Below, piece by piece: positions 24,647-32,863 of a DNA stretch of 43,743 nt (within the stretch, counting starts at the first letter, position 1; each line of letters opens with the position of its first letter). This DNA comes from Clostridia bacterium. GTDB lineage: Bacteria > Bacillota > Clostridia > Oscillospirales > CAG-272. Under the pieces are notes generated by a model. That model saw nothing but the letters and a program-made list of their open reading frames with translations. It did not search any database and had not been told where the DNA came from. Location of the stretch: contig JAFSRI010000045.1 of NCBI GenBank assembly GCA_017446155.1, forward strand, positions 80,704 to 124,446. Direction: 5' to 3'. The position numbers and the translations under genes were made by a program.

Positions 24647-24805
24647 TTTTTGCCTCGGCAGAAATAGGCTATTTTCTGCCGGATCTGACATCGAAAACTG
24701 ACATTTTGTCTTTTTCGTGCCGCGTTCCTGACGATGCCCTTTATAAGACTTGCCGTGATTTTGGCGGCGCATTGTTTCCGAGTGCGCGCGATCCTGCGGC
24801 AAAAA
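24647..24805 (+). other. Structured leader or non-coding RNA of unknown class
   Basis: TTTTTGCC (24647-24654) can pair with GGCAAAAA (24798-24805), enclosing about 140 nt. Inside is a 9-bp local hairpin (CGGCAGAAA with TTTCTGCCG, from about 24656) and two CTGACAT direct repeats. I cannot match it to T-box, 6S RNA, SAM or preQ1 elements. It starts right after a strong promoter, so it is either a regulatory leader for the topoisomerase operon or a separate small RNA. The 82-codon minus-strand ORF in this interval looks spurious. Confidence 0.4.
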
Positions 24806-24886
24806 TATTATATCACATATAATTATATCAAATTTCACGGATAAATCAACCATAAATCAAACAATTCATTTTTCGGAGAATAAAAA

Positions 24887-26878
24887 ATGTCAAACAAAGC
24901 ACAATCCTACAACGACAACAGCATAACGATGCTGAAAGGCGCCGACAGAGTCCGTCTGCGTCCCGGCGTCATTTTCGGCTCGAACAGCATCGAGGGATGC
25001 CAACATTCTGTTTTTGAGATACTTTCAAACTCAGTAGACGAGGCAAGAGAGGGCTATGGCGACACGATAAACGTTACCGTTTTTAACAACAGAACGATAA
25101 GAATCGAGGATTTCGGTCGCGGTGTTCCGCTCGATTACAATGAAAAAGAGGGGAAATTCAACTGGGAGCTTGTTTATTGCGAGCTGTATGCCGGAAGCAA
25201 ATACAATAACAACGACGAAGAGGCCAATTACAAATTTTCGCTCGGGCTTAACGGTCTCGGCGCCGCCGCGACACAGTATTCGTCGGAATTTATGGTCGTT
25301 CAGTCATATCACGATACGGAACTGCTTGAAATGCATTTCAAAAAAGGAGAACCGGACGGCGAGCTGCAACGTATACCGCTTGCAAAAAAAGACCGACGCA
25401 CGGGTACGGTCGTCACATGGAAGCCGGACCTTGAAGTTTTCACCGATACGAACATACCCAAAATTTATTTTGAAACGATGCTCGAACGTCAAGCGGTAAT
25501 AAACGCGGGGCTGAAATTCTTCTTCCGTTGGGAAAACCTTGACGGCACGTTCGATGAAAAAGAGTATTTTTATGAAACGGGAATAAAGGACTATATCGCT
25601 CGTATGACGGGCGAAAATGCCCTCACTCTTCCAACATATTTCCAAATGGAAGCACGCGGAAAAGACCGTGAGGATCTGCCCGAATACAACCTGAAAGCCG
25701 AAATATCGTTTTGCTTTTCAAACACGTTTCAACTTATTGAATTTTATCACAATTCAAGCTATCTCGAACACGGCGGCTCACCCGATAAAGCGACCCGCGC
25801 GGCGTTCGTTTATGCGATAGACAAATATCTCAGCCAAAACAACAAATACAACAAAAACGAAACGAAGATCAATTTCAACGACATCGAGGACTGCCTCGTG
25901 CTCGTCATCAGCAGTTTTTCGACTGAAACGTCGTATGCAAACCAAACGAAAAAGGCGATTACGAACGAATTTATCGCAAAAGCACTGACGGATTACCTCA
26001 AACGCACGCTCGAAGTCTATTTTGCGGAAAACCCGATGGACGCGGAAAAAATCGCGGCGCAGGTGCTTGTGAACAAGCGCAGCCGCGAAACTGCCGAAAG
26101 CACGAGAGTGAATTTGAAAAAGAAACTGACAATGTCAAACGACGTGGCGAGCAGAGTGGAAAAATTCGTTTCGTGCCGCTCCAAAGACCCGGAAAAGCGC
26201 GAGCTTTACATCGTTGAGGGTGATTCCGCCCTTACGTCATGCAAGCTCGGCCGCGACGCCGAATTTCAAGCTATAATTCCCGTAAGAGGTAAAACGCTCA
26301 ACTGCCTGAAAGCAAGCTATGATAAAATATTCAAAAGCGACATCATAACCGACCTGCTGAAAGTCATCGGGTGCGGTGTGGAAGTAAAACAAAAAGGCAA
26401 ATCGGGCGAATCGACGTTTGATCTCGAACAGCTGAAATGGAGCAAGATAATCATTTGCACCGACGCGGACGAAGACGGATACCAGATACGCACGCTGCTG
26501 CTCACCTTGTTTTACAGGCTTCTGCCGACGCTTATCCGCGAGGGCAAGGTTTACATTGCAGAATCGCCGCTGTTTGAAATAACAAGCAAAGATAAGATAT
26601 TCTTTGCTTATAACGAAAAAGAAAAAGCCGATATATTAAAAGACATCGGTTCTGCCAAATATACGATACAGCGCTCAAAAGGGCTTGGCGAAAACGAGCC
26701 GGAGATGATGTGGCAGACGACAATGAACCCTGTGACGCGCAGACTTATAAAGATAAACGAAGCGGACAAGCACCAAACGCAATATATATTCGACACGCTC
26801 CTCGGCGACGAACTTGAAGAGCGCAAGGATTTTATCGCCCGCAACGGCAAGTATTATCTTGCAAGCGCCGACATCTGA
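24887..26878 (+). CDS. Divergent type IIA topoisomerase B subunit (ParE/GyrB-like)
   Basis: A 663-residue ATPase and TOPRIM subunit of a type II topoisomerase. The GHKL ATPase domain has LRPGVIFGS, catalytic Glu44 in SVFEILSNSVDEA, EDFGRGVP, GLNGLGAAA, and QTK. The TOPRIM domain has Glu444 in YIVEGDSALTS, then GKTLNCLKA, and Asp526/Asp528 in CTDADEDG. Classical GyrB and ParE have EGDSAGGS where this has EGDSALTS, and RPGMYIGS where this has RPGVIFGS, so it is a distant branch. KGLGENEPEMMW is present near the end. GGAGAATAAAAA precedes the ATG. The A subunit gene follows 18 nt downstream, so they form one enzyme, probably a second topoisomerase IV-like enzyme beside a housekeeping gyrase located elsewhere. 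Confidence 0.88.
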   Translation: MSNKAQSYNDNSITMLKGADRVRLRPGVIFGSNSIEGCQHSVFEILSNSVDEAREGYGDTINVTVFNNRTIRIEDFGRGVPLDYNEKEGKFNWELVYCELYAGSKYNNNDEEANYKFSLGLNGLGAAATQYSSEFMVVQSYHDTELLEMHFKKGEPDGELQRIPLAKKDRRTGTVVTWKPDLEVFTDTNIPKIYFETMLERQAVINAGLKFFFRWENLDGTFDEKEYFYETGIKDYIARMTGENALTLPTYFQMEARGKDREDLPEYNLKAEISFCFSNTFQLIEFYHNSSYLEHGGSPDKATRAAFVYAIDKYLSQNNKYNKNETKINFNDIEDCLVLVISSFSTETSYANQTKKAITNEFIAKALTDYLKRTLEVYFAENPMDAEKIAAQVLVNKRSRETAESTRVNLKKKLTMSNDVASRVEKFVSCRSKDPEKRELYIVEGDSALTSCKLGRDAEFQAIIPVRGKTLNCLKASYDKIFKSDIITDLLKVIGCGVEVKQKGKSGESTFDLEQLKWSKIIICTDADEDGYQIRTLLLTLFYRLLPTLIREGKVYIAESPLFEITSKDKIFFAYNEKEKADILKDIGSAKYTIQRSKGLGENEPEMMWQTTMNPVTRRLIKINEADKHQTQYIFDTLLGDELEERKDFIARNGKYYLASADI

Positions 26879-26896
26879 TGAAAGGAGAAGCAAACA

Positions 26897-29095
26897 ATGC
26901 CGAGAAAGAAAATATCCGCTCAGATGACGTTTGACGATCTGCCGCCGGCACCGGCGACCGATCAGCCGATAACGGAAACGATCGAAAAAAACTATATGCC
27001 GTATGCGATGTCGGTCATCGTTTCGCGCGCGATACCCGAAATAGACGGTTTCAAGCCCTCGCACCGCAAGCTGCTTTACACTATGTATGAAATGGGACTG
27101 TTGAAAGGCGCAAGAACGAAAAGCGCAAACATCGTGGGGCAGACGATGCATTTAAATCCCCACGGCGATATGGCGATATATGAAACGATGGTGCGATTAA
27201 CGCGCGGTCACGCGGCGCTTCTTCACCCGTTTATAGATTCCAAGGGGAGCTTCGGCAAACAGTACAGCCGCGACATGGCGTTCGCCGCCTCACGTTACAC
27301 CGAGGCAAAGCTCGACCCGATCTGCGCCGAGATATTCGGCGGAATTGACAAAAACGCCGTCGATATGGTTCCCAACTACGATAACACAACCGAGGAGCCC
27401 GTCCTTTTGCCGACGGCTTTTCCGAACATACTCGTTTCAGCCAACATGGGAATCGCCGTAGGGTTGGCAAGCCAGATATGCTCGTTTAATCTTGCCGAAA
27501 TATGCGACGGAACGATAGCGATACTCAAAAACCCGAAAATAACGACGGACGAACTGCTAGAAATAATAAAAGCGCCGGATTTTCCGGGCGGCGCGGAACT
27601 GCTTTATAACAAAGAACAAATGCGCAACCTTATCGAGAACGGCCACGATAAAGTAACTTTGCGTTCACGCTATTCATATGATAAGTCCGCCGGATGTATA
27701 GAAATTCTCGAAATACCATATTCGACGTCGATCGAGCTTATTCTGAAAAGAATTACCGATATGATAAAAGAGGGAACGCTGAAAGAAGTCACAGACGTGC
27801 GCGACGAAATCGACTTGCACGGTTTTAAACTCACCCTCGACGTGCGCCGCGGCACCGACCCCGACGTGCTTATGGCAAAACTTTTTAAAAAAACGCCCCT
27901 TCAAGACGATTTTTCGGCAAACTTCAACGTGCTCGTCGACGGCGAGCCGAAGTTACTCGGCGTGAGGGGAATACTTGACGAATGGATAAAATTCCGCATA
28001 AGTTGCGTAAAACGCGAACTTTCCTTTGACCTGGGCAAGAAATGCGACAAGCTGCATCTTCTGCTCGGGCTTGGCGAGATATTGCTCGACCTTGACAAGG
28101 CGATAAAAATAATAAGAGAAACCGCAAAGGACGCCGACGTCGTGCCGAACCTTATGAAAGGGTTCAATATCGATCAGGTACAGGCGGAATATATCGCCGA
28201 AATAAAACTGCGCCATCTCAACCGCGAATACATCCTCGACCGTATAAAAGAGATAGAATCGCTTCGCCGCGAGATAGGCGATCTTGAAGAAACGATAGGT
28301 TCCGAGGCAAAACTCAAAAAATATATCGCAAAACAGCTTGAAGAGATCAAAAACAAATATGGCATTCCGCGCAAAACGCGAATAATTTACGATGACACGG
28401 TGATAGAATACAAAGAATCGGATTTTGTCGAAAATTATAACGTCAAGCTCTACCTTACAAAAGAGGGATATTTCAAAAAAATAACGTTGCAGTCACTGAG
28501 AGGCTCCGACGAGCAGAAACTGAAAGACGGCGATGAAATGTCACAAGAAGTTGAGGCAGACAATTTAGCCGAGGTGTTGTTCGTCACCGACAAACAGCAC
28601 CTCTACCGCGCCAAAGCCGCGGATTTCGACCCCTGCAAAGCGTCGTCGCTCGGCGATTTCATCCCGGCAAAGCTCGGCTTTGAAAAAGACGAGCGCGTCC
28701 TTTCAATGTGCGTTAATCCCAAATATGACGACAAACACTTCATGGTTTGCATTTTCGAGAACGGCAAGGGAGTAAAAGTGCCGCTGTCGCTTTATGAAAC
28801 AAAGGCGAACCGTAAAAAACTCGTGGCGGCATATTCGTCAGCGTCAAACCCTGTTTGCATATTCTTTGAAGAAGCCCCCACTGACGTTATTCTCGTAAGC
28901 TCGCAGGATAAAGCCATACTTATAAGTTCAAAGCTGATACCTGTGAAAGCTACGAGGACTGCGTCCGGCGTAACGCTGTTCTCACTCAAAGCCGGTCAAA
29001 CGATAACGACAGCCACCACAAACACAGACAGCATCGAGGGCGGCGGCAAATGTCGCAAAATAAAAATACCCGCAACGGGTTCCGCACTTAAATGA
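26897..29095 (+). CDS. Divergent type IIA topoisomerase A subunit (ParC/GyrA-like)
   Basis: A 732-residue DNA-cleaving subunit. The winged-helix and tower region is recognisable from MPYAMSVIVSRAIPEIDGFKPSHRK; the catalytic Tyr134 is in AASRYTEAKLD (AAMRYTE in gyrases). At the quinolone-contact positions (E. coli GyrA Ser83 and Asp87) this protein has Met92 and Glu96 in NPHGDMAIYETM. The coiled-coil gate lies around 400-470, and the C-terminal region (about 500-732) is short, with no GyrA box (QRRGGKG-type), so it is ParC-like rather than a supercoiling gyrase. AAAGGAG precedes the ATG. It is coupled to the next gene by ATGA at 29092-29095. Confidence 0.88.
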   Translation: MPRKKISAQMTFDDLPPAPATDQPITETIEKNYMPYAMSVIVSRAIPEIDGFKPSHRKLLYTMYEMGLLKGARTKSANIVGQTMHLNPHGDMAIYETMVRLTRGHAALLHPFIDSKGSFGKQYSRDMAFAASRYTEAKLDPICAEIFGGIDKNAVDMVPNYDNTTEEPVLLPTAFPNILVSANMGIAVGLASQICSFNLAEICDGTIAILKNPKITTDELLEIIKAPDFPGGAELLYNKEQMRNLIENGHDKVTLRSRYSYDKSAGCIEILEIPYSTSIELILKRITDMIKEGTLKEVTDVRDEIDLHGFKLTLDVRRGTDPDVLMAKLFKKTPLQDDFSANFNVLVDGEPKLLGVRGILDEWIKFRISCVKRELSFDLGKKCDKLHLLLGLGEILLDLDKAIKIIRETAKDADVVPNLMKGFNIDQVQAEYIAEIKLRHLNREYILDRIKEIESLRREIGDLEETIGSEAKLKKYIAKQLEEIKNKYGIPRKTRIIYDDTVIEYKESDFVENYNVKLYLTKEGYFKKITLQSLRGSDEQKLKDGDEMSQEVEADNLAEVLFVTDKQHLYRAKAADFDPCKASSLGDFIPAKLGFEKDERVLSMCVNPKYDDKHFMVCIFENGKGVKVPLSLYETKANRKKLVAAYSSASNPVCIFFEEAPTDVILVSSQDKAILISSKLIPVKATRTASGVTLFSLKAGQTITTATTNTDSIEGGGKCRKIKIPATGSALK

Positions 29096-29106
29096 CGGAG
29101 GAAAAC

Positions 29107-29712
29107 ATGACGCGCGTATATCTTTTGTTAGATGACAAAATATTTGCCGATATGCTGAAAACCGAACTTTCGGAAAACGGCTCTGTAATTTTGACAGACG
29201 CCGAAAATATCATAACACCGTGCGCGCTCATAACCGACGCTGACAACGTCGGCAAAATCTCGCTTCCGCGCGAAAATTGCCACGTCGTCGTCATTGAAAG
29301 CTCAAACAAACCTTGTCACGCTCTTCCTCCGACAGCCATCGTCATGCGGCGCCCGTTTGAAACGGAAAAACTGCTCTCAACGCTCTTTTCAAACAATGAA
29401 AAAACAGCGCCGAAACTGAGAAGCCGCTCGCCCGCCGAGCTAATCTGTTATGACGGCGTCAAGCGAACGGTATCGCTCGGAGAAAGCACGGTAAAACTCT
29501 CAAAGAAAGAATATGCACTGTTTGAGTTTCTGTTTTCAAAAAGAGGAAGTGTCGTTGCGAGAGGCGAAATTTTCAACGCCGTATGGGGCGGCCAAGGCGC
29601 CGAGAATGTCGTCGACGTTTACGTCTGTTATCTCAGGGAAAAACTCGAAGGCGCATTCGGCGTAAACCTCATAAAAACTCATCGCGGAAAAGGCTATGTT
29701 TTCGAGGAATAA
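29107..29712 (+). CDS. Winged-helix regulator with degenerate receiver domain
   Basis: A 201-residue OmpR/PhoB-like protein. The C-terminal DNA-binding domain (about 110-200) is intact: VKLSKKEYALFEFLFSKRG, ENVVDVYVCYLREKL, and IKTHRGKGYVFEE. The N-terminal ~100 residues look like a shortened receiver (start VYLLLDDKIFADM, end MRRPFETEKLLSTLF), but the usual phospho-acceptor context (LxxLD-MxxP) is missing; only ALITDAD is near that place. So it may be phosphorylation-independent. Two starts are possible: the ATG at 29092 overlapping the topoisomerase stop, and this one at 29107, preferred because GGAGG lies 5 nt before it. No partner kinase is adjacent. Confidence 0.82.
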   Translation: MTRVYLLLDDKIFADMLKTELSENGSVILTDAENIITPCALITDADNVGKISLPRENCHVVVIESSNKPCHALPPTAIVMRRPFETEKLLSTLFSNNEKTAPKLRSRSPAELICYDGVKRTVSLGESTVKLSKKEYALFEFLFSKRGSVVARGEIFNAVWGGQGAENVVDVYVCYLREKLEGAFGVNLIKTHRGKGYVFEE

Positions 29713-29715
29713 CGA

Positions 29716-30579
29716 ATGAAAGAAGAAGCTAAAAAAATATCAAACGCCGCGGCTGGCGCGCTGTTTTTACACCTCGCGGCAACAATAGCGGTAAGGATTC
29801 TGCACGGGGGGCTGACGTTCACGCTTGACGCATCGGATATGATATATAACATCATTTCGTCAATGCTCGTCTTATGCATCGCATATTTCTCGTTCAACGC
29901 GTTTTGCAAACGCATGGGGTGTTCTCACTCAGCGTCATCCCGTCGGGAACACACCCCGATTTCCGACACGGCGGCGATAATTCTCATCTGCGGCCCGTCG
30001 ATATTCCTTATAGGAAAAGTTTACTCTTCGCTGTTTTCCGACAATGCATCCGCATATATTCCGCAAAATGACGGAATTTACGAATATCTTCTGGCATTCA
30101 TTTTATATGTTGTCGTGCCGGTGTTTTTCGAGGAACTTGTGTTCAGATATTGCTTTGCACGTGAATTTCGTATTTTCGGCTCTGTCGGCGCGATTATACT
30201 CTCTTCACTTCTCTTTGGACTGACGCATTTTTCGTTTTCCGCTTTTCCATATGCGTTCATCTGCGGAATAATTTTAGCCGCGGCTTATTACATAACGGGA
30301 AGGCCGTCGGTGCCGCTTGCAATACATTTCATAAATAACGCAGCAGGATTTGCCTCGGCAATAATATATCGCTATTCAGCCGACGCTAAAAAAATCTCCA
30401 CGGCTACAACGATCATCGCCGTCGCGCTTGTCGCCGTCGGGCTTGCATTGTTGCTTTTGGGCGGCAAACGAAAACGCCGCGCCGAAGGCGAGGAGGAGCA
30501 TGCGCTTGCCGCAGATGCATTGACGCCGGCAATGACGCTGTATCTGCTCTGCGCCGTCGCGGTACACGTTTTTATGTGA
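29716..30579 (+). CDS. CPBP-family intramembrane metalloprotease
   Basis: A 287-residue multi-spanning membrane protein of the CPBP (Abi/CaaX protease-like) family. The three motifs are visible: EE139-140 with Arg144 in FFEELVFRY, His171 in LFGLTHFSF, and His204 with Asn207-208 in AIHFINNAAG. About seven hydrophobic segments are seen. The C-terminal part ends with a basic stretch (GGKRKRRAEGEEE) and one more span. The start ATG lies 3 nt after the previous stop, with GAGGAATAACGA as ribosome site, so it is in the topoisomerase operon. CPBP proteases act in membrane protein processing, peptide immunity or regulation; the substrate here is unknown. Confidence 0.88.
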   Translation: MKEEAKKISNAAAGALFLHLAATIAVRILHGGLTFTLDASDMIYNIISSMLVLCIAYFSFNAFCKRMGCSHSASSRREHTPISDTAAIILICGPSIFLIGKVYSSLFSDNASAYIPQNDGIYEYLLAFILYVVVPVFFEELVFRYCFAREFRIFGSVGAIILSSLLFGLTHFSFSAFPYAFICGIILAAAYYITGRPSVPLAIHFINNAAGFASAIIYRYSADAKKISTATTIIAVALVAVGLALLLLGGKRKRRAEGEEEHALAADALTPAMTLYLLCAVAVHVFM

Positions 30580-30586
30580 GGCATAT

Positions 30587-31066
30587 ATGAAACAAATTGA
30601 CAGAAACGAATATTTTATGTCGGTAGCCTTGCGCGAGGCGGAAAAAGCGGCGCGGATAGGCGAGGTTCCTGTTGGGGCGGTCGTCGTCTGGCGAAATCGT
30701 GTAATAGCACGTGCGTTCAACACGCGGGAAACCGAAAAAAACGCGCTTTGCCACGCTGAGATAAAGGCGATTGACGCAGCTTGCAAAAAGCTCGGCGGGT
30801 GGCGGTTGTTTGAGTGTGACCTTTACGTTACGCTTGAACCTTGCCCGATGTGTACGGGCGCAATAATAAATTCAAGAATACGTCATCTCGTCTTCGGCGC
30901 AAGAGATGCAAAAGCCGGTGCCGTCGTTTCAAAAACGAAACTGTTTGACGAAGGCTTCAACCACGTCCCGCAAATAACTGAGGGCGTTTTGGGTGATAAA
31001 TGCGCTATGCTTCTATCGTCTTTTTTTGCGAAACTCAGACAAAAAAAGAGGGCATTGGGCAAATAA
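30587..31066 (+). CDS. tadA: tRNA adenosine-34 deaminase TadA
   Basis: A 159-residue zinc-dependent deaminase that converts A34 to inosine in tRNA-Arg(ACG). The zinc and proton-relay motif HAE is at 56-58 (CHAEIKAID) and the PCxxC motif at 85-89 (LEPCPMCTGAI). The N-terminal RNEYFMSVALREAEKAARIGEVPVGAVVV is a typical TadA start. GAGGCATAT precedes the ATG, 8 nt after the CPBP stop codon, so it is the last gene of the operon. Length and motifs are normal, and a housekeeping role is likely. Confidence 0.94.
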   Translation: MKQIDRNEYFMSVALREAEKAARIGEVPVGAVVVWRNRVIARAFNTRETEKNALCHAEIKAIDAACKKLGGWRLFECDLYVTLEPCPMCTGAIINSRIRHLVFGARDAKAGAVVSKTKLFDEGFNHVPQITEGVLGDKCAMLLSSFFAKLRQKKRALGK

Positions 31067-31113
31067 CATAAAAACAATATCAAAAATTAGTGAAAATTAG
31101 GGCTTAAACATAT

Positions 31114-31142
31114 TTGACATTTTGCCCGTATTGTGGTAACAT
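31114..31142 (+). promoter_or_regulatory. Promoter of the DUF3048 lipoprotein gene
   Basis: TTGACA (31114-31119), a 17-nt spacer ending TGG, and TAACAT (31137-31142). The leader is about 60 nt. A TATAAA overlapping 31142-31147 is at a less suitable distance. Confidence 0.65.
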
Positions 31143-31209
31143 ATAAAATGGACATGCATCTGTAAATGAAAAAAATTATCCATATAAATATAATGAAGGA
31201 GTGTATAGC

Positions 31210-32508
31210 ATGAAAAATCTTATCAAACACTTATCGCTTCTGTTCGCTTTGGTATTCGTCACCGCGGCAGTCAGCATGGCATTGGCGGGCTGTTCCGGCA
31301 AAACGCCCAGCGAGGAAACCGGTCTGACTCTTCCCGCCACACAGACGTCGACTACAACGACGGTTGCAGCGCCCACAACGACCGCAAGCGAAACGGTACC
31401 CACAACCACCACAACCGAAACTCAGCCCGTCGTAACAACGGCACCCACACCGCCCGTTGAGAACGGCGCTTATGTAAACCCCCTTACGGGACTTAAAACT
31501 CTCAACTATTCACCGGCAAACTCACGCCCCGTGGCAATAGTTGTCGATAATATTCAATATGCTTATGCAAACCAAAAAGGTCTCGGACAAGCCGACGTTA
31601 TCTACGAGGCGCTCGTAGCCCCCGGTATAACGCGTTACCTCGCGGTAGTTCAGGATTATGAAAAACTCTCGACAATCGGCAACGTACGTTCCGGCAGAGA
31701 TTATCACATAGACCTCGCCCTCGGTCACAACGCTATTCTCGTTGCGCACGGCGGCTCTATCACCGCAAATTACGATTTCTTTGCGCTCGTTATAAACAAG
31801 CTCGGTCCGAAGGTTTCAAATGCTCTCGGTTCTACCGACGCATATAAATTCATAAACACACTCCACGAGCCGATGTTCGCATGGAAAGATTATTCCGAAA
31901 AATATGGCACTATCCAGAACCCCGATTCGAGAAACGACATTAAATATGATACTGTCGTCAACGGCAGCGCTCTCAAACTCGTTATCGCAGGATCGGTGAC
32001 GTCACTGTTCCACAGAGCGGGCGGAACGGCAAGCGGCGCGCCCAAGGGCTTTACATTCGCTTCAAACGGCACGGCAAACCTTGCAAATGCGCTCAGCGCA
32101 ACAAACGTTGATGTCCAATTTACTTGCAGCGGCGCCGTAGGTACAAAATACGTCGATTTCAGATATGACGCAACGACAGGTCAGTACGTTCGCTATCAGG
32201 ATAGAAAAACGACAGGCGCCGGCGAAATTCTTTCGTTTAAGAACGTTATCGTTTTGGGAACAGACGTTACAAACGCAAAAGGCACGAAAGAAGACCCCAA
32301 CATGACGCTTGTAAAAACGACAGGCAGCGGCAGCGGATATTATTTCACCGACGGCAAAGCGGTCAAAATAAGATGGAACAAAACGTCTGACACCGCACCT
32401 TACAGATTCTACCTTGACGGAACACTTACAGAACTTGAACTTTCAGCAGGTAAAACTTATATCGGATTTGTAGAATCCTCATACGTTACAAGCACATTCT
32501 TTAACTGA
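31210..32508 (+). CDS. DUF3048 domain lipoprotein
   Basis: A 432-residue lipoprotein of the DUF3048 (YerB-like) family. The signal peptide ends in a lipobox (ALAGC, Cys at about 28), followed by a Thr-rich tether (about 35-85, many TTT and TTTTTE runs). The DUF3048 domain starts at NPLTGLKTLNYSPANSRPVAIVVDNIQYAYANQ in pieces and includes QADVIYEALVAPGITRYLAVVQ, GNVRSGRDYHIDLALGHNAILVAHGGS and VRYQDRKTT. It is located on the outer face of the membrane; the function of the family is unknown to me beyond a suspected cell-envelope role. GAAGGAG lies 8 nt before the ATG at 31210; a GTG at 31201 in the same frame overlaps that site and is rejected. Confidence 0.9.
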   Translation: MKNLIKHLSLLFALVFVTAAVSMALAGCSGKTPSEETGLTLPATQTSTTTTVAAPTTTASETVPTTTTTETQPVVTTAPTPPVENGAYVNPLTGLKTLNYSPANSRPVAIVVDNIQYAYANQKGLGQADVIYEALVAPGITRYLAVVQDYEKLSTIGNVRSGRDYHIDLALGHNAILVAHGGSITANYDFFALVINKLGPKVSNALGSTDAYKFINTLHEPMFAWKDYSEKYGTIQNPDSRNDIKYDTVVNGSALKLVIAGSVTSLFHRAGGTASGAPKGFTFASNGTANLANALSATNVDVQFTCSGAVGTKYVDFRYDATTGQYVRYQDRKTTGAGEILSFKNVIVLGTDVTNAKGTKEDPNMTLVKTTGSGSGYYFTDGKAVKIRWNKTSDTAPYRFYLDGTLTELELSAGKTYIGFVESSYVTSTFFN

Positions 32509-32520
32509 TAAAACAATTTG

Positions 32521-32550
32521 AGCGCCCGCATTGCGGGCGCTTTTTGTTTT
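32521..32550 (+). terminator. Terminator of the DUF3048 lipoprotein gene
   Basis: A 9-bp GC-rich stem (32521-32529 with 32533-32541) with a 3-nt loop is followed by TTTTTGTTTT. It lies 12 nt after the stop codon. Confidence 0.92.
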
Positions 32551-32826
32551 GCAAATTTACGCTTTAAACCGACATAGCATTGCATTTTCCCGACTTTTTT
32601 CATAGTAAATCATCTCACATCGCGCACGCACGTGCATTGTGATATTACAGAGCGTTTTTTAATATTCCCGTAGACAAGTCCTCTCTTCTATGTTAAAATG
32701 GGTGTGGTTCATTCGTTTCTCCCTTTCGGTATTTTTTGTTTGCCAACTCTACTATACCAGAGATTCGTATGAACTTCTATTTTTTTGCCCTGTTGCACTT
32801 GATAGTATAATTCACCATACTAACAA
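32551..32826. other. Gene-free stretch, one small inverted repeat
   Basis: About 275 nt with no gene I can support. TAGTAT (32803-32808) and ATACTA (32817-32822) form a 6-bp inverted repeat with 8 nt between, containing TATAAT at 32806-32811; it could be a weak promoter with an operator but has no good -35 and no gene after it on the plus strand. Confidence 0.5.
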
Positions 32827-32853
32827 AAAAGAACACCTCGCGGTGTTCTTTTG
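32827..32853 (-). terminator. Terminator of the ABC transporter operon
   Basis: On the minus strand an AAAAGAACACC/GGTGTTCTTTT hairpin (loop 4 nt) is followed by TTTTTTGTTA. It lies about 10 nt after the ATPase stop codon at 32864. Confidence 0.85.
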
Positions 32854-32863
32854 TTTTAAATTT

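Noticed and set aside
24605..24853. 82-codon minus-strand ORF in the leader of the topoisomerase operon
   Set aside because: No ribosome site and low-complexity basic composition; the region is better explained as a leader RNA.
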